NCBI RefSeq assembly: GCF_000496695.1
Contig: NZ_BAUJ01000031.1
Location: 1-61,604, forward strand
Origin: Vibrio halioticoli NBRC 102217
GTDB lineage: Bacteria; Pseudomonadota; Gammaproteobacteria; Enterobacterales; Vibrionaceae
Reading direction: 5' to 3'
Length of the DNA stretch: 61,604 bases
The first letter of the stretch is position 1. Each line of letters begins with the position of its first letter. Of this stretch, positions 1 to 8,842 are shown piece after piece. The notes beneath the pieces are model-generated. The model saw nothing but the letters and a program-made list of their open reading frames with translations. It was not told the DNA's origin and searched no databases. A program made the translations under genes and the position numbers.

Positions 1-1590
1 ATTCACACGCAATTGTACTCATTACGTTCTGAGACAAACTGGGGGATTGGCGATTTGAGTGATCTATGCGAACTCATCAGCCAAGCTTCAAGCTTAGGGG
101 CTAACTTCATCGGAATAAACCCTATCCATTCCAGTTTCCCAGCAAATCCAAACTATGCGAGTCCTTACAGTTCGTCATCACGTTACTTTTTAAATTTTCT
201 CTATCTGGATATTACTGAAGTACCTGAGTACCCCTGTTGTGAGAAGGCAAAAGAATTAGTAGAAAGCCGAAAGTTTAAAGACGCACTAAGTCGTCTCAAA
301 AACCATCCGTTTGTTCAATACGATGAGGTTGCCCAAATCAAGCTAATAGTGTTAAGGGCACTGTTTGAGCAATTCCAGACTAGCGGAAGTCTGGATCGCA
401 AACGCGCTTTTCAATACTTCATCAAATCTGGCGGGCAACGCCTTCGCCAACAAGTCACGTTCGATGCACTCCATTGGACAACCCAGCAAAGCCGCTGTCA
501 GGACGTGACAGGTTGGTATGATTTCCCTGAAACCATGCGTCAGTATCACAGCTCAGATGTGGAACACTTCCAAGAACAGAATGAGCTGGAGCTTAGTTTT
601 TGGAGCTATTTGCTTTGGTGTGTCGAGGAGCAATTTACTCAGGTACAGTGCATCGCACGGCAGAGCGGAATGTCAATCGGCGTCATGACGGACCTTGCTG
701 TTGGAGCCTCCCGTCGAGGCGCAGAACGATGGGCTGATGAGGGAACACTATGTCGACAAATGAATCTTGGTACTCCACCAGACGACCAATATCCACTAGG
801 TCAAAACTGGGGAGTCGCGCCCTTCAACCCCTTGGTTTTAAAAACACGTTGCTACGAAGATTTCATCGCACTACTCAGAGCAAATATGAGATTTGGGGGG
901 GCACTTCGTATCGATCATGCTCTGAGCTTGTTTAGACAATGGTTTATCCCAAGAAATTATGAAGCGAAAAACGGTATTTATGTCTATAGCGATGCAGAGG
1001 ATATGTTGTCAATATTAGCACTGGAAAGCCATCGCCAACAATGCACTATCTTGGGTGAAGATATCGGTGATATTACCGCCGACATGCGTGCCAAGTTTGA
1101 TGAATTTGGTTTATATGGCTATCGAGTCTGGCTTGGCGAAACCACTGAGAACAGCGCTCGTCTATCACTGTCAGTACTCAGCACTCACGATACACCGACC
1201 CTTAGTGGATTCTGGCATGGAAAAGATATCGATTTTTATAAGAAAATAGCCAAATATAGCACGTCAGAATACCGTTTATGCAAGGCGAAACGAGAGCAAC
1301 ACAAACAATCTCTTCTGAGCCAAATTTCACTGCAGATGACGCCCAAATATAAGCGAATGAGCCAAAAGCTTATGACTCAACTCCATCTTCATGTCGCTTC
1401 AAAAGAAAGTGCACTGTTTAGCTTTCAGTTGGAGGACTGGCTAGGTATGGAGACCCCAGTAAATATTCCGAGCACCAGTCATCACTATTCAAACTGGCGC
1501 CGAAAACTGGTGGAGACGACTCAGAACGTATTTAACACGGAGGAGTTCAGAATGTTTTGCCATGAGCTGTCATCCATTAGAGAACAGTAA
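1..1590 (+). CDS. malQ: 4-alpha-glucanotransferase (MalQ-like), 5' end outside window
   Basis: GH77 amylomaltase, which transfers alpha-1,4-glucan segments between maltodextrins in the cytoplasm. The frame is open from base 1, and the family signature QLYSLRS.TNWGIGD starts immediately, so the N-terminal domain lies upstream. Catalytic landmarks are visible. The nucleophile Asp is in VMTDLAVG (about codon 227), the substrate-loop RIDH is near codon 303, the acid/base Glu is in ILGEDIGD (about 352) and the third Asp is in STHDTPTLSGFW (about 395). It ends with the family-typical NIP.TSHHYSNWRRKL. It is the first visible gene of an operon otherwise made of kinase-, radical SAM- and ABC-type genes, so it may be a specialised paralogue rather than the maltose-regulon copy. 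The family call is firm; the pathway is inferred. Confidence 0.93.
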   Translation: MHTQLYSLRSETNWGIGDLSDLCELISQASSLGANFIGINPIHSSFPANPNYASPYSSSSRYFLNFLYLDITEVPEYPCCEKAKELVESRKFKDALSRLKNHPFVQYDEVAQIKLIVLRALFEQFQTSGSLDRKRAFQYFIKSGGQRLRQQVTFDALHWTTQQSRCQDVTGWYDFPETMRQYHSSDVEHFQEQNELELSFWSYLLWCVEEQFTQVQCIARQSGMSIGVMTDLAVGASRRGAERWADEGTLCRQMNLGTPPDDQYPLGQNWGVAPFNPLVLKTRCYEDFIALLRANMRFGGALRIDHALSLFRQWFIPRNYEAKNGIYVYSDAEDMLSILALESHRQQCTILGEDIGDITADMRAKFDEFGLYGYRVWLGETTENSARLSLSVLSTHDTPTLSGFWHGKDIDFYKKIAKYSTSEYRLCKAKREQHKQSLLSQISLQMTPKYKRMSQKLMTQLHLHVASKESALFSFQLEDWLGMETPVNIPSTSHHYSNWRRKLVETTQNVFNTEEFRMFCHELSSIREQ

Positions 1591-1601
1591 TATTTACTTG
1601 A

Positions 1602-2447
1602 ATGTTCCCCTATTGCAAAACGGTCTCTACAGGGAATGAGATTCATCTAATAATAAAATATTATGCTTTTCTTCAAGATCATTCAAATAACAAAACAATA
1701 ACAAATGTGAAAGTCGTTTCTAAAGGTGAAAAACTTATGATGCATAAAAAAGCTTATATTTTCAATGCATATACCAAAAACTCATATACGCCTCAGAACG
1801 TTGTAAAAGAAGTTAACGCATACTACAAGCGCGTATCAATTGCTGGAATACTGGTACCCAAGCATTTTCAATGCTATGTGAAAAATCGTGAAGTATTGAT
1901 ATTTCAGTCAAACATAGTAGGTGAGAAAGTATCTGATTTACTCGAGACAACACCTGACAATAAGTTAATAAATCAAGCGCTAACTTCAGTTGTCGAGTTA
2001 TTCAAATTATCCTGGCACGAAGGAGTGTTTTTGGATCTAAAGTTAAGCAACTTGATTACAACAGATGGCGGTAAAATAGCTTACATCGATTTTTTCCCAT
2101 CATTAACGATTGAAAATATTAACGCCATACGAAATACGAATAATCATAATATTCTCATCGATAGTGTTTGCCACTCCCTTACTCAATTAGGGGGATTAGC
2201 TGTGTATTGGTTCAAACACCTTTTGAAAAACTCTTACATCGATGAGTCCTCATTAAAACAATGCATCAGATCAACGCTGACACTGATTGAGAACATGTGC
2301 GGTATTGCGTTACTCAGCTCCATGTCGAACATCAGGATCCAGTCTTATGTCGAACGGTTGCGTTTAATGCAAAAGTTTGTCGCACATAAGTATTCATTAC
2401 CGGAATTTAAAATTCGCTTTCTCCAAGAAAGTTACTATTCAGGATAA
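1602..2447 (+). CDS. Protein-kinase-fold protein (small-molecule or LPS-kinase-like)
   Basis: A 281-residue protein I cannot place in a named family, but it has kinase-fold hallmarks. A segment near residue 70 (VVKEVNAYYKRVSIAGILVPK) resembles the Lys/Glu helix region. The motif FLDLKLSNLI (about 145-154) matches the catalytic HxDLxxxN loop, with His replaced by Leu. YIDFFPSL (about 164) supplies the DFG-like metal-binding Asp. The spacing resembles InaA/KdkA-type or aminoglycoside kinases. It starts 12 bases after malQ and ends 6 bases before the HprK-like gene, so it is co-transcribed. A later ATG at 1728 or 1731 is an alternative start that would remove part of the N-lobe. The phosphoacceptor is unknown. 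Confidence 0.6.
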   Translation: MFPYCKTVSTGNEIHLIIKYYAFLQDHSNNKTITNVKVVSKGEKLMMHKKAYIFNAYTKNSYTPQNVVKEVNAYYKRVSIAGILVPKHFQCYVKNREVLIFQSNIVGEKVSDLLETTPDNKLINQALTSVVELFKLSWHEGVFLDLKLSNLITTDGGKIAYIDFFPSLTIENINAIRNTNNHNILIDSVCHSLTQLGGLAVYWFKHLLKNSYIDESSLKQCIRSTLTLIENMCGIALLSSMSNIRIQSYVERLRLMQKFVAHKYSLPEFKIRFLQESYYSG

Positions 2448-2452
2448 GTCAT

Positions 2453-3562
2453 ATGAGTGAAATAAACACCAGAATCGAAACTAAGCTTCGTTGCTTAGGT
2501 ATTGAATATGATATTTCAGCACACCGCTCCGTTATCGAGCCCATGAGCCACTATTTAAGAGCCGATGGTTGCACTATCAATAAGCGAGTCAAAATCGATG
2601 CGCAATGCATTCATCCCACTCAGTTTCACACTCTGGTGTCTGAATTGGAGACTCACTCTCTGAGTTCTTTTGACGTTTTTAAGGGAAAAACCATCCTAGG
2701 CGACGGTCATCGCTTCTATTTTGAACAGGAGCCTTGTTTAGTTGACGTTCATGATGATGAAATCCGTATCTTCTCGACCAGCCTAGAACCGTTGAAGTAC
2801 ATGGTCTTAAGGGTGATACGAGAGCATTTATATAGAAGCAAAGAAAACGCCGGTTACGTGTCGTTCCATAGCGCCTTCAGTCAGGTTGCTGAACATGGTT
2901 TGATGTATGTAGGGACCTCGGGTGCCGGTAAGACCACCTTGCTACTTGCCACATTAGAGCACCTTGCTGGCCTGTATCTATGTAATGATCGCGTACTGAT
3001 TTCAGAGAAAGACGTCTGCACTATTCCTTTACCGATCCGTATATCATTGGAGACCGCGACTAACAGTAAGAAGCTGAATCCTTTTATCACGTCGGAGTAC
3101 TTCGATCTAACTCGTCCTCAGTGTATCAACCATGCGCGCTGGGAAGGGATAAAACATCAGTACAACACCCAGTTCAAGGACACCGACGACAAGTTCGAGC
3201 TGTCCCCGTTAGAAGTCGAGCGCTGCCTGAATAACACGTCGCTCAACCACTCGAAGCTGGATTACATCGTATTCCCTCGATTTGATCCCACTGTCTCAGG
3301 CTTAAAAGCCGAACCTATTTCGGAAGAAAGCAGTGTTCGCATTCTTCGCCAAGAGCTATACACACCAAATGATAAACTTTGGGTCGATCCGTGGGTGGTC
3401 GCTCGTGATCATGAGGTGGTCAATTTACAAAACTCCCATGCGTTCATTGACTCTCTGGTCAGTGATCGTCGACGTGTCGCCCTGACTTATGGGCCGGACC
3501 TTAACCTCGTATTAGCCTCCCTGTCTCCGGCAGAATTTATCAAGATACTGGAGTCGGTATGA
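2453..3562 (+). CDS. HPr-kinase-like P-loop ATPase
   Basis: A 369-residue protein with a Walker A motif, YVGTSGAGKTTLL (about residues 150-162), followed by LYLCNDRVLIS, which corresponds to the GDDR-type strand of HPr kinase/phosphorylase. HprK-like proteins without a PTS HPr partner occur in peptide-modification and HPr-rel clusters together with NTP_transf_5 nucleotidyltransferases. Such a nucleotidyltransferase lies downstream here (30475-31881), which supports a shared small-molecule or peptide phosphorylation role. The stop codon overlaps the SDR start (ATGA at 3559-3562), so the two genes are translationally coupled. The substrate is unknown; the kinase-like call rests on the P-loop and neighbourhood. 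Confidence 0.7.
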   Translation: MSEINTRIETKLRCLGIEYDISAHRSVIEPMSHYLRADGCTINKRVKIDAQCIHPTQFHTLVSELETHSLSSFDVFKGKTILGDGHRFYFEQEPCLVDVHDDEIRIFSTSLEPLKYMVLRVIREHLYRSKENAGYVSFHSAFSQVAEHGLMYVGTSGAGKTTLLLATLEHLAGLYLCNDRVLISEKDVCTIPLPIRISLETATNSKKLNPFITSEYFDLTRPQCINHARWEGIKHQYNTQFKDTDDKFELSPLEVERCLNNTSLNHSKLDYIVFPRFDPTVSGLKAEPISEESSVRILRQELYTPNDKLWVDPWVVARDHEVVNLQNSHAFIDSLVSDRRRVALTYGPDLNLVLASLSPAEFIKILESV

Positions 3563-3658
3563 ACATCGCTATCATCACCGGAGTCAGTGGAACACTGGGA
3601 CAAGCCTTAGTTTCTGCATTTGTACGACGATCAGACACGGATATCGTCTATGCCCTGA
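3559..3658 (+). pseudogene. Short-chain dehydrogenase, 5' fragment (interrupted by Tn7-like element)
   Basis: The first 33 codons of an SDR: MNIAIITGVSGTLGQALVSA shows the TGxxxxxG NAD(P)-binding motif at residues 7-14. Translation would run into the transposon and stop at once. Removing the element and one copy of the 5-bp duplication joins this fragment in frame to 26956-27575. This restores a 239-residue SDR, the normal length for a classical SDR. It overlaps the upstream HprK-like gene by ATGA. The interruption is clean, with no lost bases, which implies a relatively recent insertion. Confidence 0.92.
3654..3658. repeat. 5-bp target-site duplication, left copy (CCTGA)
   Basis: CCTGA immediately precedes the TGTAAAC terminus and is repeated exactly at 26951-26955 after the TTTACA terminus. 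Five-base duplications are the rule for Tn7-family transposition. Confidence 0.95.
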
Positions 3659-3667
3659 TGTAAACAA

Positions 3668-3808
3668 ACAAAAAACCATCACACTTTTAGTTTTTTAACC
3701 TATTGATTTTATTAATTAGTGCTTATCATTCAAACTTGAAAGTATCATACTTTCAAAAGCACCTTAATAGAACAAGCTGAATTAATAACAAAAAACTATC
3801 ATACTTCC
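3668..3808. repeat. Left-end TnsB-binding sites (three copies)
   Basis: Three copies of the end motif: about 3668-3687 (ACAAAAAACCATCACACTT), 3735-3756 and 3788-3808 (ACAAAAAACTATCATACTT). They are separated by roughly 45 and 30 bases, the spaced layout seen in the Tn7 left end. The middle copy is unusual: it is a perfect inverted repeat with 10-base arms (3736-3745 and 3747-3756) around one base. The remaining 3809-3929 is AT-rich with no gene visible. Confidence 0.85.
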
Positions 3809-3929
3809 TGTAACCTGTTATCGACCATAGTTTATCAGGCACAAACCATTAAAACACTTGTACATCGTATGTATAACTGCCTCTAGTCTAGAAATAAAGC
3901 CTCAGTATGACGAAAGCCAACTTAACCGA

Positions 3930-5183
3930 CTAATGTTCAGTTAATGCAACATACTGCTTAGATTTACTTGCCCAAAACAATAGAACCAAGCCAATTAGTA
4001 GTAGTCCTATACCTAGCATCAAACTTCCAGATTCAATTGGAATAAATTCAAAGTACAAACCAAATATCAAGCTACCTAGTGCTCCGCCAGCCGAACCAAT
4101 GGTAAACCAGTAGCTGATTACCTTAGCCACATTATGCTCTGCGACGTTTTTTTGGATCACAGTTAAAAGCGGAATATCAATCGTTGCGGCTGCAACACCA
4201 ACAACAAACGCCCCTGCCAAGAGCCCAACTTCAGGGAGCGGTAGCCAAAAGCTAGATGCGATTAAGAGCACCCCAATCCCCAATAGTCCCTCACAAAGGA
4301 AGGTAAACACTAATGGGCGGCGCAATGTGAGCTTACCGACCACCAAATTTGCGATGAACTCACTCATTCCATTCACAAACATCAGAGCCCCATAGACCCA
4401 TTCAGGGCTCTTCAAGTGAGTCAAAACCACAAGGGGAATTAATATTTGCAGTACACCGCGCCAGAAGAAAGTGAAAATGCCGTAAGTCAGTACGCGAGCA
4501 TGCATGACAGAGTCTGATCGCATCTCCTGATAACCCGCGAGTAACTCCACCAAAAGCGAAGGCTTGCTTTCTTTATTGCTAGGCGCTGTATCTTGAAGCT
4601 GTTTAGGCAAGGCCAAGAGTAACAAGAAGGAGACAACAAAAAAGACGGTGATCACCAAGAACACATAGTTCACTAGCTCGAGTGGCAGTAGCAGCGCTAA
4701 CAAACCAGAGCCCATAAAGTATGCAGGCCAGGTAATTGTCTGAATCAATCCATTCGCTAACTGAAGTTCATCTTCTGTCACCAATTTCGGGATCACAGCT
4801 TTTGCAGCGGGTACAGATATAGCAAAAAGCGTAGAGACAATGACACCAAAGCTCATCAGCACCCAAATATTGGTCATCTCATACCAATACAGCACAAACA
4901 AAGAGAGCATAAAGGCTGCGCGAATAACCTCTATCGCAATCAAGTAGGTACGTTTGTTTATCCTGTCACTGAGCACCCCCCCAATCGGACCTAAAAATCC
5001 ACGTGACAGGGTAATGGCAAAAGTTATCACCCCTAACTCCCAAGGCGATGCCTCTAACACCACGGCAAAATACACCACCGCCACTGCCAGCAAACCATCA
5101 CTCAGGTTGCTCAATATCTGACTGACCAAAAAAGGTAAGTAAATCCGAGATTTCATCAGTTGTAAGTAGCCCGTTTTTTCCAT
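3930..5183 (-). CDS. MFS exporter
   Basis: A 417-residue major facilitator protein with about 12 hydrophobic segments. The cytoplasmic-loop signature GPIGGVLSDRINKRTYL (about 66-82) is the MFS DRxxRR-type motif between helices 2 and 3. It resembles efflux proteins of the enterobactin/macrolide exporter type. As the last gene of the biosynthetic operon, starting 9 bases after the BtrH-like gene, it most likely exports the product and so gives self-protection. The substrate is inferred from context only. Confidence 0.85.
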   Translation of the reverse strand: MEKTGYLQLMKSRIYLPFLVSQILSNLSDGLLAVAVVYFAVVLEASPWELGVITFAITLSRGFLGPIGGVLSDRINKRTYLIAIEVIRAAFMLSLFVLYWYEMTNIWVLMSFGVIVSTLFAISVPAAKAVIPKLVTEDELQLANGLIQTITWPAYFMGSGLLALLLPLELVNYVFLVITVFFVVSFLLLLALPKQLQDTAPSNKESKPSLLVELLAGYQEMRSDSVMHARVLTYGIFTFFWRGVLQILIPLVVLTHLKSPEWVYGALMFVNGMSEFIANLVVGKLTLRRPLVFTFLCEGLLGIGVLLIASSFWLPLPEVGLLAGAFVVGVAAATIDIPLLTVIQKNVAEHNVAKVISYWFTIGSAGGALGSLIFGLYFEFIPIESGSLMLGIGLLLIGLVLLFWASKSKQYVALTEH

Positions 5184-5192
5184 ATTAAGTCC

Positions 5193-6137
5193 TTATAATT
5201 CTCTTAAAGCTTGGCACTGTTGAATAAGCGCCTTTTCTAACTCGACCAGCTCCATGCATCGAGTGTTTAGGCTTGCTAGATTGAGCTTTCCGGTAATTTT
5301 CGAACGTAGAAGCATACCTCTAACTTTCTCAGCACTTACTGATGCACTTGTCGCCAAATGGTAAGCTTCTGATTGTCCGTATTGCTGTAAAATGTATGAG
5401 GCAAAACAAGTTCGAGAGCCAATCATTACAGAAAATGCATTTTGAAGTTTGTGAAGAGAAAGCTCCTTTGAAAGCCAAGGGTTCTCAATGATCTCTTCAA
5501 TATTAGTGAGTAGACGGTAACTATCATTGCAAGCCGAAAAATAGCGGTCGTATCCATTTAGAAAGTACTCAGCACTCACTTGCTGGTGCGCACTCACACG
5601 TTGATAGCTTCGATACTCTCGCACATCACTATTTTCATAAAACGCAGCCACCTCATCGCTTGAATATTCGTACTCACATAACACGCTGGCCGGGTTGTCA
5701 TCAATCATCTGCCAAGTGTCTCGGCTTTCATCGTATCCCGTAAGGATGACTAGATGAAACAAATGCTCGTTACGATACTCAGGACAATGTGGGTAATAGT
5801 AAACATCGCCAGCAAGGAGCACAAAACCATCACGTTCAATGCACTTCAACAAATCTTGTTTGATTGCCGCAAAGCTATCATTGAAGTGAGATTTTCTTTC
5901 AACGCCGACCTGTATGAAGTCTGAATCTGCCAAACAGGCCGATGCAAAATCGTACTTTGGTGTCCCTTGTATGACCAACTGTTCCAAGATGCTATCCGTA
6001 CTGACCAAACTATTGTAAAACAGCCATTCAACTGATACCCCAAAACGCTTGAGCATCACAACGCTGTGGCGCTGAGCGCAGTTCAAATAGTTGCGACTGA
6101 ACAGAGACTGGTCGTAATCATAAACTCGTTCACTCAT
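5193..6137 (-). CDS. BtrH-like acyltransferase (papain-fold N-terminal domain)
   Basis: A 314-residue protein whose N-terminal half resembles the BtrH N-terminal domain found in natural-product clusters. There is a candidate nucleophile Cys20 (NYLNCAQRHS), a His in HLFHLVILTGYD (about 125-128), and an Asp in QMIDDNPA (about 145). In butirosin biosynthesis BtrH moves an acyl group from a carrier protein to an amine. Here an orphan carrier protein and adenylation domain lie in the same operon, so a carrier-to-amine acyl transfer is a reasonable inference. The C-terminal 150 residues are helical and unassigned. It starts 6 bases after the flavin monooxygenase. Confidence 0.65.
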   Translation of the reverse strand: MSERVYDYDQSLFSRNYLNCAQRHSVVMLKRFGVSVEWLFYNSLVSTDSILEQLVIQGTPKYDFASACLADSDFIQVGVERKSHFNDSFAAIKQDLLKCIERDGFVLLAGDVYYYPHCPEYRNEHLFHLVILTGYDESRDTWQMIDDNPASVLCEYEYSSDEVAAFYENSDVREYRSYQRVSAHQQVSAEYFLNGYDRYFSACNDSYRLLTNIEEIIENPWLSKELSLHKLQNAFSVMIGSRTCFASYILQQYGQSEAYHLATSASVSAEKVRGMLLRSKITGKLNLASLNTRCMELVELEKALIQQCQALREL

Positions 6138-6143
6138 TGTTTC

Positions 6144-7409
6144 CTACCCTTCCACTAGTGCAGCGTTTTTGTTTCTCACCGAACGCTGCTTGGCAACCGC
6201 AAGTAGGTAACTGCTTTGAAATTGTTCAGGCGTGATAATACGTCCCGTTAAATCGATGTACCTTTTCTGCAGCTTAGGATCGTTCAATATAACGCGGTAA
6301 GTCTGAGAAACAGCGTCGATATTCTTGCCGACCTGTGCATCTGCGATGATGCCTTTTGCATGCGAATCGAAGAAGGCGTGATACGCTTGAGCGTAGCTGT
6401 CTAAGGCACTCTCGCGTTGAATCGCATTACTGATTCCATACTCAATGATCGCATCGCCCAGCAGCATTGCAGATTTCATAGCAAAGCTACACCCAACCCC
6501 ACTCATTGGGTCAAGAGACAAACTTGCATCACCAATGAAGGCAACCTTGCTGTTAACAGGCTCACGCAGTTGATTGTCGTATTTTGCATAGCTGTAGATC
6601 TTGGATTCTAACCTGGCCTGGCTAAAGTCAACGTCTGGTAAGTGAGCTTTAAACAGCGCCAGTAAATTATCAAACGAAGAGTAAGACAAGTTCCACTTCT
6701 TCGCTCTGTCTGCATGGATATACACCGATAAAAGACTTCGTCCCCCAATCAATGGATACAAAAAGCTCATTTCATCGTTGTTAAGTGAAAATAATGAACG
6801 ATTATTTTTAGGGGCTTCAATTCCCGTGCAGTAACAAAAGTATGCGGCCCTATCATTTGGGTAGGTTCGACTTTCTACCTCCATTAACCTGGCTAGTTTT
6901 GAGCGTCGCCCATCCGCTGCAATCACCTGATCGCAAGTCACTGTGTAGTCAGCCTCTTGGCTACTCAATGTCACTGAAAAGCCCGAATCATTTTGTTCAC
7001 ATTGCTCCATCGCCGTCCCTAATCGAAGCTCAACACCGCAGTCGATGGCAGCCTGACGCAAAAGAGGATCCATAACACGGCGTTCCAGATTATAAGCGTT
7101 AGTAGTGAGTTCGTTTCCCCCATAGGTTCCCTCAGGGTCAATCACCCCACCCGGCACAAAAAAAGCCGCCTTTGTGGCTACACTATTTTGCTCTGAAAAA
7201 AGGTGAGAGAGGCCCAACTGTTTAAAACCTGGAATAGAGAACGGTTGAATAAAATGCGTGCAAAGTGTTTTGTAGTCCTCAAGTGATTTGCGACGGTCAA
7301 CCAACATCACCTGAAAGCCTGCCTTTTGCAGTTTTATCGCACACGTTGTACCCGCAACACCCGCACCTACAATAACAACATCCACTTCTGAAGACACAAT
7401 ACTTCCCAT
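6144..7409 (-). CDS. FAD-dependent monooxygenase or oxidoreductase
   Basis: A 421-residue single-component flavoprotein. It has the dinucleotide motif VVIVGAGVAGTTCAIKL (about 11-27), then LVDRR closing the fold, a conserved mid-protein segment ADGRRSKLARL, and the second FAD motif FIGDASLSLDPMSGVGCSFAM (about 286-306). It belongs to the p-hydroxybenzoate hydroxylase/geranylgeranyl reductase superfamily. The tryptophan-halogenase WxWxIP signature is not seen. In this cluster it could oxidise a hydrazino or aminoacyl intermediate; that role is inference. A 103-base gap separates it from the aminotransferase upstream, with no obvious terminator. Confidence 0.8.
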   Translation of the reverse strand: MGSIVSSEVDVVIVGAGVAGTTCAIKLQKAGFQVMLVDRRKSLEDYKTLCTHFIQPFSIPGFKQLGLSHLFSEQNSVATKAAFFVPGGVIDPEGTYGGNELTTNAYNLERRVMDPLLRQAAIDCGVELRLGTAMEQCEQNDSGFSVTLSSQEADYTVTCDQVIAADGRRSKLARLMEVESRTYPNDRAAYFCYCTGIEAPKNNRSLFSLNNDEMSFLYPLIGGRSLLSVYIHADRAKKWNLSYSSFDNLLALFKAHLPDVDFSQARLESKIYSYAKYDNQLREPVNSKVAFIGDASLSLDPMSGVGCSFAMKSAMLLGDAIIEYGISNAIQRESALDSYAQAYHAFFDSHAKGIIADAQVGKNIDAVSQTYRVILNDPKLQKRYIDLTGRIITPEQFQSSYLLAVAKQRSVRNKNAALVEG

Positions 7410-7512
7410 ATCTGTTACCTACTTTGTCCCTAAATTAATGCTCGCAAAAGCAACGTCTGACTCAAACGAGAATCCACCCCAAACGTTCTCATACGATGAG
7501 GTGGGTTGTTGA

Positions 7513-8830
7513 TCACTCGACTAGCCCTATGTGCACTGCCGATTCTCTGTCGCTTTGCTTTATAGCAACCTCTTGAATACCTTGGCGCATCAAGTTAAGT
7601 CCTTTTAGCAAGTCTTCTCGCGCAATATTTAACGGAGGAAATAACTTAACCACTTGGTCTTCATTGCCGCAGCGTTCAACGATCAAACGTTTATCAAAAC
7701 ACACTTGAGTGAGTGCTTTGGCGACCGATGGATTATAAAACTCAATGCCATACATCATCCCTCGCCCCTTCACTTCTTTAATCAGCTCAGGGAACTCGGT
7801 TTGGAAGCGGACTAAAGTTTGAGATATGAAGGTTTCATCCGCTTTCATCTTCTCGGTAAGCCGATCATCTGACCAAAACGTGTTAATCGCTGAAGTCGCG
7901 GTCACCATCGCTAATGAATTGCCTCTGAACGTCCCATTATCTTCACCCGGAGACCAACAATCGAGTTGACGGGACATCAGTAATAACGACAGCGGATAGC
8001 CAAATCCACTTAATGACTTCGACAAGCACACCAGATCAGGATTGATCCCAGCATCCTCGAAGCTAAAGAAGTCACCAGCACGACCACAGCCTGCTTGAAC
8101 ATCGTCAATGATAAGAAGGATACCCTTCTCCTTAGTCAATGCTCTGACTTGCTTCAACCACTCTTGGGATGCAACATTGATCCCTCCTTCGCCTTGTATC
8201 GTTTCCAGAATCACTGCAGCCGGCAGTTCAAATCCAGAACTTCGGTCTTCTAAAAGCTGACGGAACAAATCAAGGGAATTAAGCTTCGGAAAATAGCCGT
8301 CGTAAGGCAGTCGGTCGATATAATTATCAAGGACGGCCTGGCGGTTATCTTTGTTCCCAGTAAGGCCCAAAGCAGTCCCGGTCATACCATGATATCCATT
8401 AGTAAAGGCGACCACTCTTTTTCGCTGCGTAACCTTTCGTGCAAGCTTAATGGCCGACTCGACAACGCTGGTTCCCGTCGGGGACGTAAACTGCAACTTA
8501 TAATCTAAGTTACGAGGCTTTAGTATCTTGTCATTAAAGACGCCGATGAACTCCTTTTTGGCTTGTGTATGCAAGTCCAATGAGCCTTGGATACCGTCTT
8601 CATCTAAGTACTGCATGACGGCTGTTTTAAGCTTTGGGGTGGTTGTGGCCATAATTCAAAGCACCAGCACAACTAAGAAAGTCGAGATAAGCCTCACCAC
8701 TTTGATCATACAGGTAGCACCCCGATGCTCGGTGAAATACCTTTTGAAAACTGCGACAATATGAACGAACTTGTGATTCATATTGCTCAAATACATTGTC
8801 TGTGTCCGGTTTTTCCGCGGTCGCTTCCAT
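7513..8830 (-). pseudogene. Diaminobutyrate-type class III aminotransferase (EctB-like), frameshifted
   Basis: A PLP-dependent aminotransferase split over two frames. The start (8830) encodes EQYESQVRSYCRSF..GALNYGHNHPKA then a stop. The adjacent frame continues TPKLKTAVMQYLDEDGIQGSLDLH, as in EctB/DABA transaminases. Removing one A in the run at 8631-8639 (CCCCAAAG on the coding strand) restores about 438 residues, the normal family length. The PLP region VCLSKSLSGFGYPLSLLL and the TGTSVVESAIKLAR substrate segment are intact. If functional it would make L-2,4-diaminobutyrate from aspartate semialdehyde and glutamate. The lesion could be real or a homopolymer sequencing error. Confidence 0.85.
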
Positions 8831-8842
8831 TCCTAAGCACTC

